DNA of 64,000 nucleotides from positions 558,001-622,000 of the forward strand of contig NZ_UAUI01000001.1 of the NCBI RefSeq assembly GCF_900455735.1, given 5' to 3'. The notes under the pieces are model-generated. The model was given only the letters and a program-made list of their open reading frames with translations. It searched no databases and was not told the DNA's origin. The stretch comes from Rhodococcus wratislaviensis. Lineage in GTDB: Bacteria; Actinomycetota; Actinomycetes; Mycobacteriales; Mycobacteriaceae. Below, piece after piece: positions 26,393 to 37,760 of this stretch. The position numbers and the translations under genes were made by a program. Position 1 is the stretch's first letter, and each line of letters begins with the position of its first letter.

Positions 26393-27025
26393 ATGACCAC
26401 CGAACACGTGCTGCGCCATCGTTCCCCGCGGGCGGAGGATTACCCCACCGTCCGGATAGTCGCGGACCGCGAAGCCCAGGTGATGCGGACGCTGGGGCGG
26501 GCGGTGAACATCCTCTCGGCCGGCGACGTGCCGTTCGCGGTCGGCGGGGACTGCGCCGTGTACGCCCGCGGCGGCCCGCCACCCGAGCACCAGGTGACCA
26601 TCATCGCCTCGGGCCAACACCTGACCGGCGCAAGGGCCGCGTTGGCTGCGGGTGGGATCCGGTCCATCATTCCCTCCCGGCTCGGGTCACGGGAGCTCGT
26701 CGGCGGTGATCTCCGGGTCGCACTGCTGTATCCGGCCTGTACCACCGGCCCCGGGGAGGGACTCCTCGAGCGGGCCGAGACGATGCGGATCGGGCAGCTC
26801 TGGGCACCGGTCCTCTGTGGAACCGATCTGATGATCGACAAACTCCGTCATCTCGGTTCTCATCGGTGTGATTTCGTGCCGATGCTGCCGGTCGCCCGCG
26901 CATTGTGCGGGCAGGTCGACTGGCCCACCGTGGCGAGGGCCACTGCCGACCTCCCCTGTGCCCGGGCCTTTTTGGGGCTGCTCGACGACCTGGCGGTCAC
27001 AGGGTCGCTGGAGGGGCGGACCTGA
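26393..27025 (+). CDS. nucleotidyltransferase-fold protein with lost catalytic acids
   Basis: 210 residues. The frame matches small actinobacterial nucleotidyltransferase-fold proteins: PFAVGGDCAVYARGGPPPEH in the middle, CGTDLMIDKLRHLGSHRCDF and ARAFLGLLDDLAVTG at the end. Where the family has the metal-binding acidic pair (HDVD) this protein has HQVT, and the later VDLxF strand reads VALLY, so all three expected acids are gone. An enzyme role is unlikely; a structural or antitoxin-like role, or early decay, is possible. The start is ATG 26393 and the ribosome site is weak. It converges on icd with a strong terminator between. Confidence 0.7.
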   Translation: MTTEHVLRHRSPRAEDYPTVRIVADREAQVMRTLGRAVNILSAGDVPFAVGGDCAVYARGGPPPEHQVTIIASGQHLTGARAALAAGGIRSIIPSRLGSRELVGGDLRVALLYPACTTGPGEGLLERAETMRIGQLWAPVLCGTDLMIDKLRHLGSHRCDFVPMLPVARALCGQVDWPTVARATADLPCARAFLGLLDDLAVTGSLEGRT

Positions 27026-27049
27026 CCAACAAGGGCCAGGTCCCTCCCC
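27012..27049. terminator. bidirectional terminator between the nucleotidyltransferase-like gene and icd
   Basis: GGACCTGACC pairs with GGCCAGGTCC around the loop AACAAG (one mismatch), extended by outer GGGG/CCCC pairs. It lies at the convergent 3' ends of both genes, starting inside the last codons of the first. Confidence 0.75.
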
Positions 27050-27105
27050 CGCACCAGTGTTCGACCCGGGCACAGTTCACGAACCGGAGGTTCAGTGGTT
27101 CGGGC

Positions 27106-29346
<2,241 letters not shown>

Positions 29347-29668
29347 GGTTGTTCTCCCGCGTCAGTTCGTTCCGAGGTCGATAGGCTCCTCGTGAGGCTA
29401 TCGGTCTCGCGTCGAATCCAGGTTAGGTGCGACATCATCAGAGCATATTCAAGCGCCCGATTTTGATTCACTTCGACCATTCGGTTCACCATGCGAACAC
29501 TCCGCGGTCAAGTGCGCATCGGTCGCGTTCACCGGGACCAGGCTGCGCGCCTCAACGTCCAGAGTCCGTCCACCACCGGCCTCGCCGAAGCGTCGCCACC
29601 ATTCACTCCACCGAGGCCTGGCGGGCTACCGCGGACGACCGGATCCGGCGATCCGGACGTCGGAGGGA
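29347..29668. other. 322 bp between icd and the LLM oxidoreductase; no gene
   Basis: It should contain the icd promoter (icd reads away to the left). No convincing operator, RNA or coding sequence was found. Confidence 0.5.
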
Positions 29669-30541
29669 TCACCAATCCGCGATCACCGGAACGACGCGCT
29701 CGCCCAAGACCTCGAGGGGCGTGATCGACGCGACTTGCGGTACCCATCCGTGAACGTGGGTGATCTCCAGCTTCGCCAAGTCCTCGAGCTGCCCCAGAAG
29801 GTGGTCCACGTTCTGTCCGTCCGCACCCGGGTCGAGTGGGAACATCACGGTCTTTTCGATGGCGTCGTAGTCGGTTCCGAGAGCGTCGCAGTGGCTCTTC
29901 AACACCTCCAGCTTGTGCGCGACCTCGGGTCCACCGAACAGGTTGCAGGCCTGCGCGTACTGCGCGACCAGCCGAAGCGTCTTCTTCTCACCCCCACCGC
30001 CGATCAGGATAGGCGGGTGTGGGCGCCGCAGCGGCTGCGGCACGTTCAACGTGCGGCCGAGTTGGTAGTGCGTTCCCTCGAACGGTCCGTCGTTGTCGCT
30101 CCACATCTGGAGGCAGATCTGCAGTGTTTCCTCCAGTCGTTCGAAGCGTTCGGCCGTGGGCGGAAAGTGGAGCCCGAGTCCCACACTTTCATCCTCGTTC
30201 CAGGCTGCGCCGATTCCCAGGTACGCACGTCCCTTGGACAGGACGTCGAGCGTGGTCACCGCCTTGGCGAGAAGGCCTGGCTCGCGGTAGACAGCGGCGG
30301 TGACCCAGGCCAGCAAGTCCACCTTCTTCGTGACGGCAGCGAGGTAACCGAGAGTGGTGTAGGCCTCGAGCATCTCGGTGTCGATCGGTCCCACCGGTTC
30401 GATCTGCCAGAGATGATCCATGACGCTGATCTTGCGGAAACCCACGTCCTCGGCGGTGACGGCAATGCGAGACAAGTCGTGCGCGAGGGTCGACGGGCCG
30501 TCCGGAAAGGTGAAGTCGGCGATGTGCAGTCCAAGTTCCAT
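29669..30541 (-). CDS. LLM-class F420-dependent oxidoreductase
   Basis: 290 residues of the luciferase-like TIM-barrel family. Seen: MELGLHIADFTFPDGP, ISVMDHLWQIEPVG, LDVLSKGRAYLGIGAAWNEDE and the F420-binding strands PILIGGGGEKKTLRLVAQYA and NLFGGPEVAHKL. In Mycobacteriales this subgroup uses F420 in place of FMN. The substrate is unknown. It carries no fused domain. The ATG 30541 is placed by homology; no strong ribosome site is seen. It appears monocistronic. Confidence 0.92.
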   Translation of the reverse strand: MELGLHIADFTFPDGPSTLAHDLSRIAVTAEDVGFRKISVMDHLWQIEPVGPIDTEMLEAYTTLGYLAAVTKKVDLLAWVTAAVYREPGLLAKAVTTLDVLSKGRAYLGIGAAWNEDESVGLGLHFPPTAERFERLEETLQICLQMWSDNDGPFEGTHYQLGRTLNVPQPLRRPHPPILIGGGGEKKTLRLVAQYAQACNLFGGPEVAHKLEVLKSHCDALGTDYDAIEKTVMFPLDPGADGQNVDHLLGQLEDLAKLEITHVHGWVPQVASITPLEVLGERVVPVIADW

Positions 30542-31182
30542 AGCACCACGTTATGCGTGTCGCCGACAACTACCCAGGGATCGTCAGTACCACCTTGGCC
30601 GCCCGACAGCCTGGTAGACGATCTCGGTGTCGAGTCCGAGTGGGGTTACGAAGCTATGCCTGCGGACGGTTCGAGGTGTCCGACGTGGTCAATTTTGCAC
30701 TCGCGCAGCGAGTTGCGCGGATGTCGGCGATCTGGATCTCCTATCCAGTGGCCGGCCCGCGAATCAGATCGCGGCCACGGGGTCCTGCGTGCCGCGCGAC
30801 AGCTCATCATTCGCTCGCGCAGCAGCGTCGCCGCACCCAGTCGGTACCGGAACCGGGTCTTCGTCATTCGGAAGTTCACAAGGATCTCCTCCTCTGCAGC
30901 ACCCCCGAATGGCGTCCACCTGCAGGCGATTTCATGGCCTCCGCCTCGATGTCCGCATGTTTGCGCCTGCGGTTGACTTCGATCCAGACGACGCCAGCGC
31001 CCCGGCGAAATCATCGACATCGGATTGCGCAGCAACGCCACCCGGGGCGAGTCCGCCGCTGCGCTGCCGATCATGGATGAGCCGGTGGCCACTCGTGCCC
31101 GCACCGGCCGAGCTCGCGTCGATCACGAACTCGAAATCGCTGCGCGTCATCGACCAACACTCGCCCGGGCTGCGCCTGGTGA
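30542..31182. other. about 640 bp with no recognisable gene
   Basis: Open frames on both strands give low-complexity or Arg/Ser-rich text. Short protein-like pieces (plus strand near 30610, SLVDDLGVESEWGYEAMPA; minus strand near 30890) could not be assigned and may be decayed genes. Confidence 0.4.
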
Positions 31183-31536
31183 TCACTTCCACCAATCCCG
31201 CCTGCGATGCGGGACAACAATGTCATCGAAAGCCGTAGTGTCGTGGGCATCCCACCGGCGACGCCCCTCCTCGAGGCGACGAGCGGTACGGCGACGCTCA
31301 CGACGGAGGTCACGAGAACGCCCCTCGCCGTCGTAGCAGAGCGAGCACGAGCAGATCCCCGTGCCCGTGTACGCGAACGTCCAGAAGCAGTTCGTCGCGG
31401 GCAACCAGGCCCGATCACCCTGAAACCGGTCAGGGAGGTCGCAGACCTCGTGGCTGTCGGCGTGCCGCGGTTCAACGGAGAGTTCGCCACGGCGAAGACG
31501 AACCCAAACAGGTGAATGCGCATCGGTACGGGACAA
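31183..31536 (-). CDS. small basic Cys-containing protein, unknown function
   Basis: 117 residues from a TTG start at 31536 (GAAAGG about 6 bases upstream). Text: SPVWVRLRRGELSVEPRHAD, then YTGTGICSCSLCYDGEGRSR and a basic helix RDLRRERRRTARRLEEG, ending in Trp-Trp-Lys. The CSCSLC cluster with an earlier Cys and His could bind zinc. Similar short C-x-C-x-x-C basic proteins occur as uncharacterised genes in Rhodococcus-like genomes, as far as I recall. A nucleic-acid or ribosome-related role would fit but is inference. Confidence 0.55.
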   Translation of the reverse strand: MSRTDAHSPVWVRLRRGELSVEPRHADSHEVCDLPDRFQGDRAWLPATNCFWTFAYTGTGICSCSLCYDGEGRSRDLRRERRRTARRLEEGRRRWDAHDTTAFDDIVVPHRRRDWWK

Positions 31537-32025
31537 GGCGGTGCCTTTCAGCGCTCATGCGCCCCGGCCCGCTACCCCCGAATGAGGACGGACCGGGGCG
31601 GTGGTTGCTGCACCGCGTCCCTCGCCCGCCGAAGCGGGCGTCGCCTTCCGAACGAACTCATACCGCCCATCCTTGCATCCACATACGACACACCGGACCC
31701 GGGAGCACCCGGACATCACAGACGGACTACGCAAGCAACCCCCGAACAGCGACAAGCCGCGCTCGCACATGCGCATCGCGCAGTACCGCCCGTCAGTTCT
31801 GGAACCACAGGGATGCGCCACCAGGGTCCACCAGTCACTGGGTGAAGCATCGCTGCAAGCACCCTTCCTCCGCCGGACGCGCTACCTGCCTCCAAGCCGG
31901 TTCCCAGGGACGGGCAGTCGTTCGCCCAGATGGGTCGATGTTTCTCGCTGCGTGCCGACTGGGGCTCCCGCACCTCGCCGCCGCTCATTCCATCGGACGA
32001 GACCTCGCCGGGCCCCGGCATCCAA
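31537..32025. other. 489 bp with no gene; contains a GC-rich hairpin
   Basis: CGCCCGC-CGAA-GCGGGCG at 31623-31640 is a perfect 7-bp stem with a stable tetraloop. It could end transcription from the secreted-protein gene at 32026 (reading left), although it is nearly 400 bp away. No coding sequence is supported. Confidence 0.4.
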
Positions 32026-32934
32026 TCACTGAAAGTAGGGCGCATAGTCGCTGAATGGAACCTGGCCGGTGGCGCTCGACCGTATTGCGTCGGCGACCGC
32101 CGACGGAATGGGGGCCCAGTGGGCAGGCATCGCGGCCGCCAGCGAGGGGTTCAAAATGTAGAGCAGGGCGAAGTTCACAATCCAGAGCGGCGGCGCCATC
32201 GACATGCCGACCTCCGAACTGACCCCCTCCCTGGTGTTGGTCACCAGTTGTGCTGCGCCCGAAATCTGTTGCGCTGCGAAGCCATACACCGCTTGCACCG
32301 TGTACGCCGACCGGTAGAGCGCTATCAGGGTGTGTGTCGCACCGTTGTTCCTCAACCATGTGCCGACAAAACCGCCGGGAGCGATCAAGGAGTTCACCTG
32401 CCTCGTCGGCGCATCCGCGTTGGCCGGACTCTCCAGGAGTCCGCTGGTGTTCACGTAGAGCCCGTAGCTGGCCAGAACCGACGGTGTGGGGTGGCCGTCG
32501 ACGTGGGAATAGAGGGGACGGCCGTTCGTATTGGTGAGGATACGGGCGCATGCATCGATCACCTCGGCAGCTTCTCGGCTGCCGCCGACCCCGCCGCCGG
32601 CGACGAGGTCGCGATACTGCTCCTCGGATAACGCGTCTGCCCTGTTGAGCCCCACCTGGCCGGCAATCTCGTCCGCCGCTTGCTGACCGAGGGGCTGGTT
32701 GAGCTGATCCGGGCCGGTCACCTGGGTCGGTGCCAGGCGCTCGTAGCCGGGTGCCCCGGCGAAGGGGATCGCGAACCCGGTGTCGACGGTGTCTGCGGCC
32801 GGTTCGCCGCTGGCTGTCTGGGTGGCCGACAGGGCGAGAAGGCACACTCCAACCAGCGTCAGTATCGAGATGGTCCTGCGGTGGGGGGTTGCTCCGCGTC
32901 GATGCCCCGGACCCGCTAACCCTGTGCCGCGCAT
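32026..32934 (-). CDS. secreted protein, unknown function, Mycobacteriales type
   Basis: 302 residues. The N-terminus has a basic region followed by ISILTLVGVCLLALSATQTA and a likely signal peptidase site near ASGEPAA. The mature protein is predicted soluble. Recognisable text includes YERLAPTQVTGPDQLNQPLG, LSEEQYRDLVAGGGVGG and ARILTNTNGRPLYSH. It ends in a Pro/Tyr-rich tail (FSDYAPYFQ). Related secreted proteins are found across Rhodococcus-like genomes without known function. GGGAGG lies about 8 bases before ATG 32934. It is probably exported to the cell envelope. Confidence 0.75.
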   Translation of the reverse strand: MRGTGLAGPGHRRGATPHRRTISILTLVGVCLLALSATQTASGEPAADTVDTGFAIPFAGAPGYERLAPTQVTGPDQLNQPLGQQAADEIAGQVGLNRADALSEEQYRDLVAGGGVGGSREAAEVIDACARILTNTNGRPLYSHVDGHPTPSVLASYGLYVNTSGLLESPANADAPTRQVNSLIAPGGFVGTWLRNNGATHTLIALYRSAYTVQAVYGFAAQQISGAAQLVTNTREGVSSEVGMSMAPPLWIVNFALLYILNPSLAAAMPAHWAPIPSAVADAIRSSATGQVPFSDYAPYFQ

Positions 32935-33309
32935 ACGTCAACCTCCCAGAACACCGTCGGGCGATCGAACACGAGCTTGAATTACAGTCAAACGTCGGCA
33001 GTGACGCCGTGTCAAGCCTCGCGCGAGATGCGCGTGCAGTCCTCTTCGTTGCCTCATACGAGAATGCGCACCTATGGCGGTCCTACCCGGCTGCGTGTCG
33101 CCGGCAGCAGCATCCATACCGAACATCATGGTTCCCTGCAGTGGACCGGTTCATCGATGGTCGCCCACGGACGTCGACTGGGCAGTTTCCGTGCACGACA
33201 CCAGTCTTCCCGTCGGCAGCCTGGGGACGCCACGAACACGACTACACCCAGGTGTGCCCGTCCTCGAACGATCTGACGGGCACTAGCCGATGCTTCGGTG
33301 CGCGGAGTC
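32935..33309. other. 375 bp with no recognisable gene
   Basis: It should hold the promoter of the secreted-protein gene. Translations in all frames lack family features. No repeats or hairpins stand out. Confidence 0.5.
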
Positions 33310-33633
33310 TCAGTCGCCGATGTAGCCGGTCTCGGGGTTGATCTGACGGAGGAAGTCGCGGATCGACTCGCGATGCTCGTCAACCGTGTTCGGCTGGTGC
33401 GCGGCGGATGGGGCATTCGCTCGGTCTTGAATGCTGGAATAGGCAATGTGTTGAAAGCTGGAAAATCCGTACCCCGCGTTCGGGCCGGACTCCCAGTCAT
33501 AGTCGCAGGCGCCTGGTTCCTCTGGACGTAGCCTCACGCGGAAAACCTCGCCATCGACCGTCACGGTGAACGGCCCATCGTCAGCCGTCGGTCGACTGTC
33601 ACCTGCGGGCTCGTCGTGATCCTCGGTACGCAC
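33310..33633 (-). CDS. small acidic protein, unknown function
   Basis: 107 residues. Seen: a beta segment GPFTVTVDGEVFRVRLRPEE, the centre CDYDWESGPNAGYGFSSFQH and the ending IRDFLRQINPETGYIGD. The phrases SGPNxGYGFSS and INPETGYIxD recur in short actinobacterial proteins that I cannot name. The mid-part (SSIQDRANAPSAAHQPNTVD) looks linker-like. There is no signal peptide, so it is probably cytoplasmic. It sits between unrelated genes. Confidence 0.6.
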   Translation of the reverse strand: MRTEDHDEPAGDSRPTADDGPFTVTVDGEVFRVRLRPEEPGACDYDWESGPNAGYGFSSFQHIAYSSIQDRANAPSAAHQPNTVDEHRESIRDFLRQINPETGYIGD

Positions 33634-33744
33634 GAACGCATCTTCACATGCACCGAGCGTGTCGGATGGTGACTTGCGCCGGACACCGAGCTGTCGAGTG
33701 GTCTTCCGGTTCTCCCGATGGGCGTTCGGAGAACGATCGGTGGC

Positions 33745-34470
33745 TCACGTGGCGGTCAGGGCGATAAGCCACGTCATGTAATGCTCGACCACGCTGCCTC
33801 CGAGTTCACGAACAGCGGCAGCCGCACGTTCGGCCTCCTCGACGCTCCAGTCGCTGAACGTCGAGAACAGCTGGAACACTTGCCGGTCGTTCAGCTCGAT
33901 ACTCCACCGAAAGGTGCGGACAACATCAACGGAGAACAAGGCCGCCCGAGTCAACTCAGCGGACAGTTCTGCAACATCCTCCGCATCGATTCCGGGGCGC
34001 GGAGGTGCACCGCGATCCTGCACAATCCGCGCAACACGCTCCCTGAACGGCGTCCTGACATCGGGGACGCCGAAGACATTCCGCCACACCAGGAATATCC
34101 CTCGACGGGTTAACGCACGGTGAACCTTCGGAAGAACCACATCCAGATCCATCCAGTGAATCGACGTGGCCGCGACTGCGACATCGAAGCCGTTCTCAGG
34201 GAGCTCGACGTCTTCGGCCCGCTCGACAATGACCGCCGCCTCCGGGTTCGCGCTCCGAAGGCGTGCGGCGAGCTGACATCCAGGCTCCACTGCGGTGACG
34301 GTCAGGCCCGCGGCGAGCAGCGGTCCGGTCGCTTGCCCGGTTCCCGCTCCGAGGTCCAGGGCGCGGCGGCCAGGTTGCAGAACCCCGAGACCGCCAAGGG
34401 CGTTCCACAGGGCGGGCGGATATGGCGGCCGCGCCTCACTGTAGATGTCAGCTAAAGCCTCGAAGTGCAT
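33745..34470 (-). CDS. class I SAM-dependent methyltransferase
   Basis: 241 residues from ATG 34470 (a GTG at 34482 is possible). Seen: FEALADIYSEARPPYPPALW, SAM motif I as ALDLGAGTGQATGPLLAAG, the acidic end of beta 2 (TAVEPG), AEDVELPENGFDVAVAATSI and HWMDLDVVLPKVHRALTRRG. This is the UbiE/TAM-like small-molecule group. The substrate is unknown. The Ddn-like gene is divergent, 147 bp away. Confidence 0.9.
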   Translation of the reverse strand: MHFEALADIYSEARPPYPPALWNALGGLGVLQPGRRALDLGAGTGQATGPLLAAGLTVTAVEPGCQLAARLRSANPEAAVIVERAEDVELPENGFDVAVAATSIHWMDLDVVLPKVHRALTRRGIFLVWRNVFGVPDVRTPFRERVARIVQDRGAPPRPGIDAEDVAELSAELTRAALFSVDVVRTFRWSIELNDRQVFQLFSTFSDWSVEEAERAAAAVRELGGSVVEHYMTWLIALTAT

Positions 34471-34617
34471 CGGGTCCACCACATCGACATTCTAGGTTTC
34501 CTGAGCCTGTCACCAGCCCGTGCGTCGGTCCACCTCGTAAGAGCATTAGCTGCGAGCGGCGCGGACGATCTGCGATGCTGGTCAGAAGTGACCGCGCGGG
34601 ACACGAGAAGGCTCAAG

Positions 34618-35208
34618 ATGACAGAAGCCCCGAGCAACGGCTCCACATCAGGTGACAAAGCGGTGTCCGTCCGTGCCGCCGCCATCCGAGCGGCGGCCAC
34701 CACCCAAGCGCCGAAGCACAGGCAACTGCTGCAATCGGCCAAGGGTGGACGCATCCTCAGCACGATGATGCTCCGGGTCTTCGCTGTCTCGACACCCCCC
34801 GGGCACGGAGTACTCACTACCACTGGACGCAAGAGCGGCAAGCAGCGCCGCAACTACGTTCGCGCGATCCGGCGCCAAGACAAGGTGTACGTGGTGATGC
34901 TCCGCCCACCCGACCTGGCTATCGAGCGACCTCTGACCGTTTCATCCTGGGTGTGGAACATCCGCGGCAACCCGAACGTTCGCCTGCGACTGCGACGCCG
35001 AACATTCGTTGGCGTCGCGCGAGAAATCAGCGACCCGACCGAGCTGCAGCAGGCAAGAGACGCGATCTGCGAGACGGTTCACCTCGTGGACTTCGGCGAG
35101 TGCCGGCTTCATCTACGCGGGCGACCCTCCCGGGCCAAGATCAAGGATCTGCATCGCTATTGGTTCGACACCGGCATTCCACTCGTCATCGAACTCGCGG
35201 ACCATTGA
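34618..35208 (+). CDS. nitroreductase/deazaflavin-dependent oxidoreductase (Ddn-like)
   Basis: 196 residues. The core resembles the F420-binding split-barrel family: GVLTTTGRKSGKQRRNYVRA (the phosphate-binding GRKSG motif), KVYVVMLRP, VSSWVWNIRGNPNVRLRLRR and REISDPTELQQA. These proteins reduce quinones or nitro compounds with F420H2 in mycobacteria. The tail PSRAKIKDLHRYWFDTGIPL is longer than usual. The start is ATG 34618 with GAAGG about 7 bases before. It is divergent from the methyltransferase gene; no operon partner is seen. Confidence 0.85.
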   Translation: MTEAPSNGSTSGDKAVSVRAAAIRAAATTQAPKHRQLLQSAKGGRILSTMMLRVFAVSTPPGHGVLTTTGRKSGKQRRNYVRAIRRQDKVYVVMLRPPDLAIERPLTVSSWVWNIRGNPNVRLRLRRRTFVGVAREISDPTELQQARDAICETVHLVDFGECRLHLRGRPSRAKIKDLHRYWFDTGIPLVIELADH

Positions 35209-35440
35209 GGGCAGTAGGCATTCGCCCGCACCGAAGATAATGCACCTGCACACCGCTCCCCCGCAGTTGTTCGGGGCGGTCGCCGACACTGCAGGAGCTC
35301 CATGAGACGAACCTTCACCGCGACGAGTGCGCCCAGCAAATGCCGACAGTAGTCGGCGCTCGTCGCCTACATGGATCGCCCAGCGGGACAGCCGGACGCT
35401 CGACGTTCGGACGATCCGTCCCCGCCATCGTTCGACGGTC

Positions 35441-36982
35441 CTACATTCGTCGAGCGCCAAATTTGGGCGACGGGTTCCTGTGCTCGGCGTCCGTGGAACG
35501 TCCGGTTGTCGGGGTGGTGCGCGGGAGGTTCTCGGCGCCGATGTCGATGGGGGCGGTGTCCTCACAGAGGTGCGGATCGCCATCGAACACCATGGCTTTT
35601 CTGGTGTCACCGTAGCTGGGCCAGCCCGGAGTGCCGTGGGTTGCGAAGTCGATCCAGGTTCTGTGCATCGCGTAGGTGAGGGTGCCTGGCGCCGCGTCGC
35701 CGATGAGGCCGCGGCAGGCGTCGGCGGTGTCGAAGACGAAGGGGACGTCGAGGCCGTGCGCGGCGCCGTGGTGGGGTGCTCGCCACGCGAATTCATAGAC
35801 GTAGCTGCGGCCAGGGTGGCGCAGCGCGGTGCGCCGGCTCGGGGATCGGAACAGCAGGTCCGTGTAGGCGGAGGTGAGGGCGTGTGCGGCGGTGACCGCC
35901 GGGTCGTGGAGGCCGTGACGGTCGAGGAGCGCCTCGGCGTCGGGATAGGTGGCGGCGAGCTCGGTGATGGCACGGTGGGCGTCGAAGCCCGCGAACTCGT
36001 CGGCACCGAGACCGAGGTTGGCTTCCTCGCGTGTGGTGCCGATGAGCAGAGCGACGTCGTGGGAGTGCGCGCTCGGGACTCCGATCGGGTCGGGCAGGAC
36101 GTCGTCGCCGGTGGTGGGGAGGAACAGCGCGCGGCGGTGCCCAGGGTCGACACCGTTGGCGTCGCGCAGGTCTGGGCGGGGCTCGTTTCTGAGCAGAGCT
36201 GCCTGGGCACGGAACACCTCGGATTCCGGCATCGCTCGGAACGCGTCTGCCGTGGGGGGAATCGCGAGCCGCCGGGCGAGGGCATGCGTCAGCTTCTCGG
36301 TGAGTGCGAGGGGGCGGGCCATCTCGTCGTGTCCACTCTGGACGATCGCTCGTCGGAACAGGCCGGAGGCTTTCGGGGAGTGCAGCAGGAATGCGACCGA
36401 GGTGCCACCGGCCGATTCTCCGAAGACGGTGACGTTGTCGGGGTTCCCGCCGAATCCCGCGATGTTGTCGCGGACCCAGTGAAGTGCTGCGATCTGGTCG
36501 CGGAGCCCGATGTTCGTGCATCCACCGGACAGGGCCAGGAAGCCCTCCGTGCCGAGTCGGTAGTTGATGGTGACCAGGACGACGCCGTCGCGCGCGAACG
36601 CGGCCCCATCGAAGGCAGGGGCACTGCCCGAACCGATCATGAACCCACCGCCGTGGATGTAGACCATCACCGGCAGCCCACTGGTGCCCGGGTCGGGTGT
36701 CCAGACGTTGAGGTTGAGGTAGTGGCCGTCGCCGATGACCCATCCGGGCCCGGTCAGTGGCGCCAGATGCGTGTGTGCGGGGTGTAATCCCGGTTGCGGT
36801 GCGGTGGCACCGTACTCGGTGGCGTCCCGGGTGCCGTCCCATCGCTCTGTGGGGTGCGGGGGTGCAAAGCGGCGGTCGCCCTGAGGCGCCGCGGCGTACG
36901 GGACCCCGAGGAAGCGGGCGTCCCCGTCGGTGCGGGCACCCGAGATTTTCCCTGCACCGGTGCTGACGGTGAGAACGGTCAT
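35441..36982 (-). CDS. type B carboxylesterase
   Basis: 513 residues, alpha/beta hydrolase. Seen: FLGVPYAAAPQGDRRFAPP, the oxyanion region PVMVYIHGGGFMIGSGSAPA, NYRLGTEGFLAL, the nucleophile elbow VTVFGESAGGTSVAFLL with catalytic Ser, Glu in the IGTTREEANLGL region and His in APHHGAAHGLDVPFVF. It hydrolyses esters or carbamates of small alcohols. No signal peptide, so it is cytoplasmic. AAAGG lies upstream of ATG 36982. A GntR remnant upstream may once have regulated it. Confidence 0.93.
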   Translation of the reverse strand: MTVLTVSTGAGKISGARTDGDARFLGVPYAAAPQGDRRFAPPHPTERWDGTRDATEYGATAPQPGLHPAHTHLAPLTGPGWVIGDGHYLNLNVWTPDPGTSGLPVMVYIHGGGFMIGSGSAPAFDGAAFARDGVVLVTINYRLGTEGFLALSGGCTNIGLRDQIAALHWVRDNIAGFGGNPDNVTVFGESAGGTSVAFLLHSPKASGLFRRAIVQSGHDEMARPLALTEKLTHALARRLAIPPTADAFRAMPESEVFRAQAALLRNEPRPDLRDANGVDPGHRRALFLPTTGDDVLPDPIGVPSAHSHDVALLIGTTREEANLGLGADEFAGFDAHRAITELAATYPDAEALLDRHGLHDPAVTAAHALTSAYTDLLFRSPSRRTALRHPGRSYVYEFAWRAPHHGAAHGLDVPFVFDTADACRGLIGDAAPGTLTYAMHRTWIDFATHGTPGWPSYGDTRKAMVFDGDPHLCEDTAPIDIGAENLPRTTPTTGRSTDAEHRNPSPKFGARRM

Positions 36983-37118
36983 AAGGGCCTTTCGCGGCGG
37001 GGCGTTCCAACGGAGTCACGTCTGCTCTCAGCCTGCCATGGGCATCGACGTCCGGTCTGGAGTCGCGGCAGTCAAGTCGCGCCTGAGGTCGTGGTATACC
37101 TCGCGGGGATGAACCGTT

Positions 37119-37430
37119 TCAGGCAACCGAGGACGTCCTTCCTGGACAGGCCTTCGGCTCGTCGGCGTTCCACATACGCGGTCGTGCGAGACCTCGGATC
37201 GCCCCAGAGTGGGGACCTCGTCGCCGCACGTTGTCGACGTGCGACTCTGCTTCGAGTTGGCGAACCGCCTCCCGGAGGGGCACCCTGCTGACCCCCAATT
37301 CGTCCGCGAGGGAGTAGACGGACAGCTTCTCCCCGGGTTGAAGCACGCCGAGCACGATCCGGTCCCGGATCCGCTTCGTCGGCTGGACACCACTCCGCAC
37401 ACAGCCCGGAAGATCTGTGCGGGAGGCACA
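37119..37430 (-). pseudogene. GntR-family regulator remnant (DNA-binding half only)
   Basis: The segment IRDRIVLGVLQPGEKLSVYS-LADELGVSRVPLREAVRQLE is a complete GntR winged helix. After it the frame runs into unrelated text (NVRRRGPHSGAIRGLARP) and stops at 37119, so the whole FCD sensor domain is gone. It lies just upstream of the carboxylesterase gene on the same strand. No start codon with a ribosome site is evident. Confidence 0.75.
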
Positions 37431-37627
37431 GAAGCAGCTGCAGTCGACGGCTGTTCCGCGAATTGTGGGGATTCCGGGATGTGATGTACCGGTGTACAAA
37501 ACCGACCAATTGCTCTGTGGACCACTGCCGACTGGGCGACCTTGTTTCCACGGACTTTAGTGACTTAAGGTGGAGTGCGCGCAATCGCGCGGCGTGTCGG
37601 GGTCTGGGCTGGTTGCGTTGATAGACA

Positions 37628-37639
37628 GGCTAAATAGCC
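37628..37639. promoter_or_regulatory. palindrome GGCTA-AA-TAGCC upstream of the NRPS operon
   Basis: A perfect 5-bp inverted repeat, 17 bp before a short open frame and about 420 bp before the PabAB-like start. It could be an operator. The core resembles part of an IdeR iron box, but the outer parts do not match. Confidence 0.35.
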
Positions 37640-37655
37640 CTCCTAAGGATTGATC

Positions 37656-37760
37656 ATGTCCACCAGGCCCACTGTCTCGACGATACAAGGACCCAGCTGT
37701 CCCCTGGCCGGCTCGTCACCAAGAATGCACGAGCGGGCATCGCCGGCACTCAGCAGCTAG
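37656..37760 (+). CDS. possible 34-residue leader peptide before the NRPS operon
   Basis: ATG 37656, with AAGGA about 7 bases upstream, starts STRPTVSTIQGPSCPLAGSS and stops at 37760. It is rich in Ser and Pro and has no Trp or Phe, so classic attenuation by aromatic residues is unlikely. It lies alone in a 560-bp region (37500-38061) upstream of the operon that otherwise shows no gene. It may be a leader or a chance frame. Confidence 0.3.
   Translation: MSTRPTVSTIQGPSCPLAGSSPRMHERASPALSS

Noticed and set aside
31860..31920. Possible tRNA around a GGTTC-like stretch
   Set aside because: No complete cloverleaf can be drawn; acceptor and anticodon stems do not form.
37610..37660. IdeR/DmdR iron box upstream of the NRPS operon
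   Set aside because: Only the central AGGCTA matches the TTAGGTTAGGCTAACCTAA consensus; the flanks do not. Siderophore control cannot be claimed.
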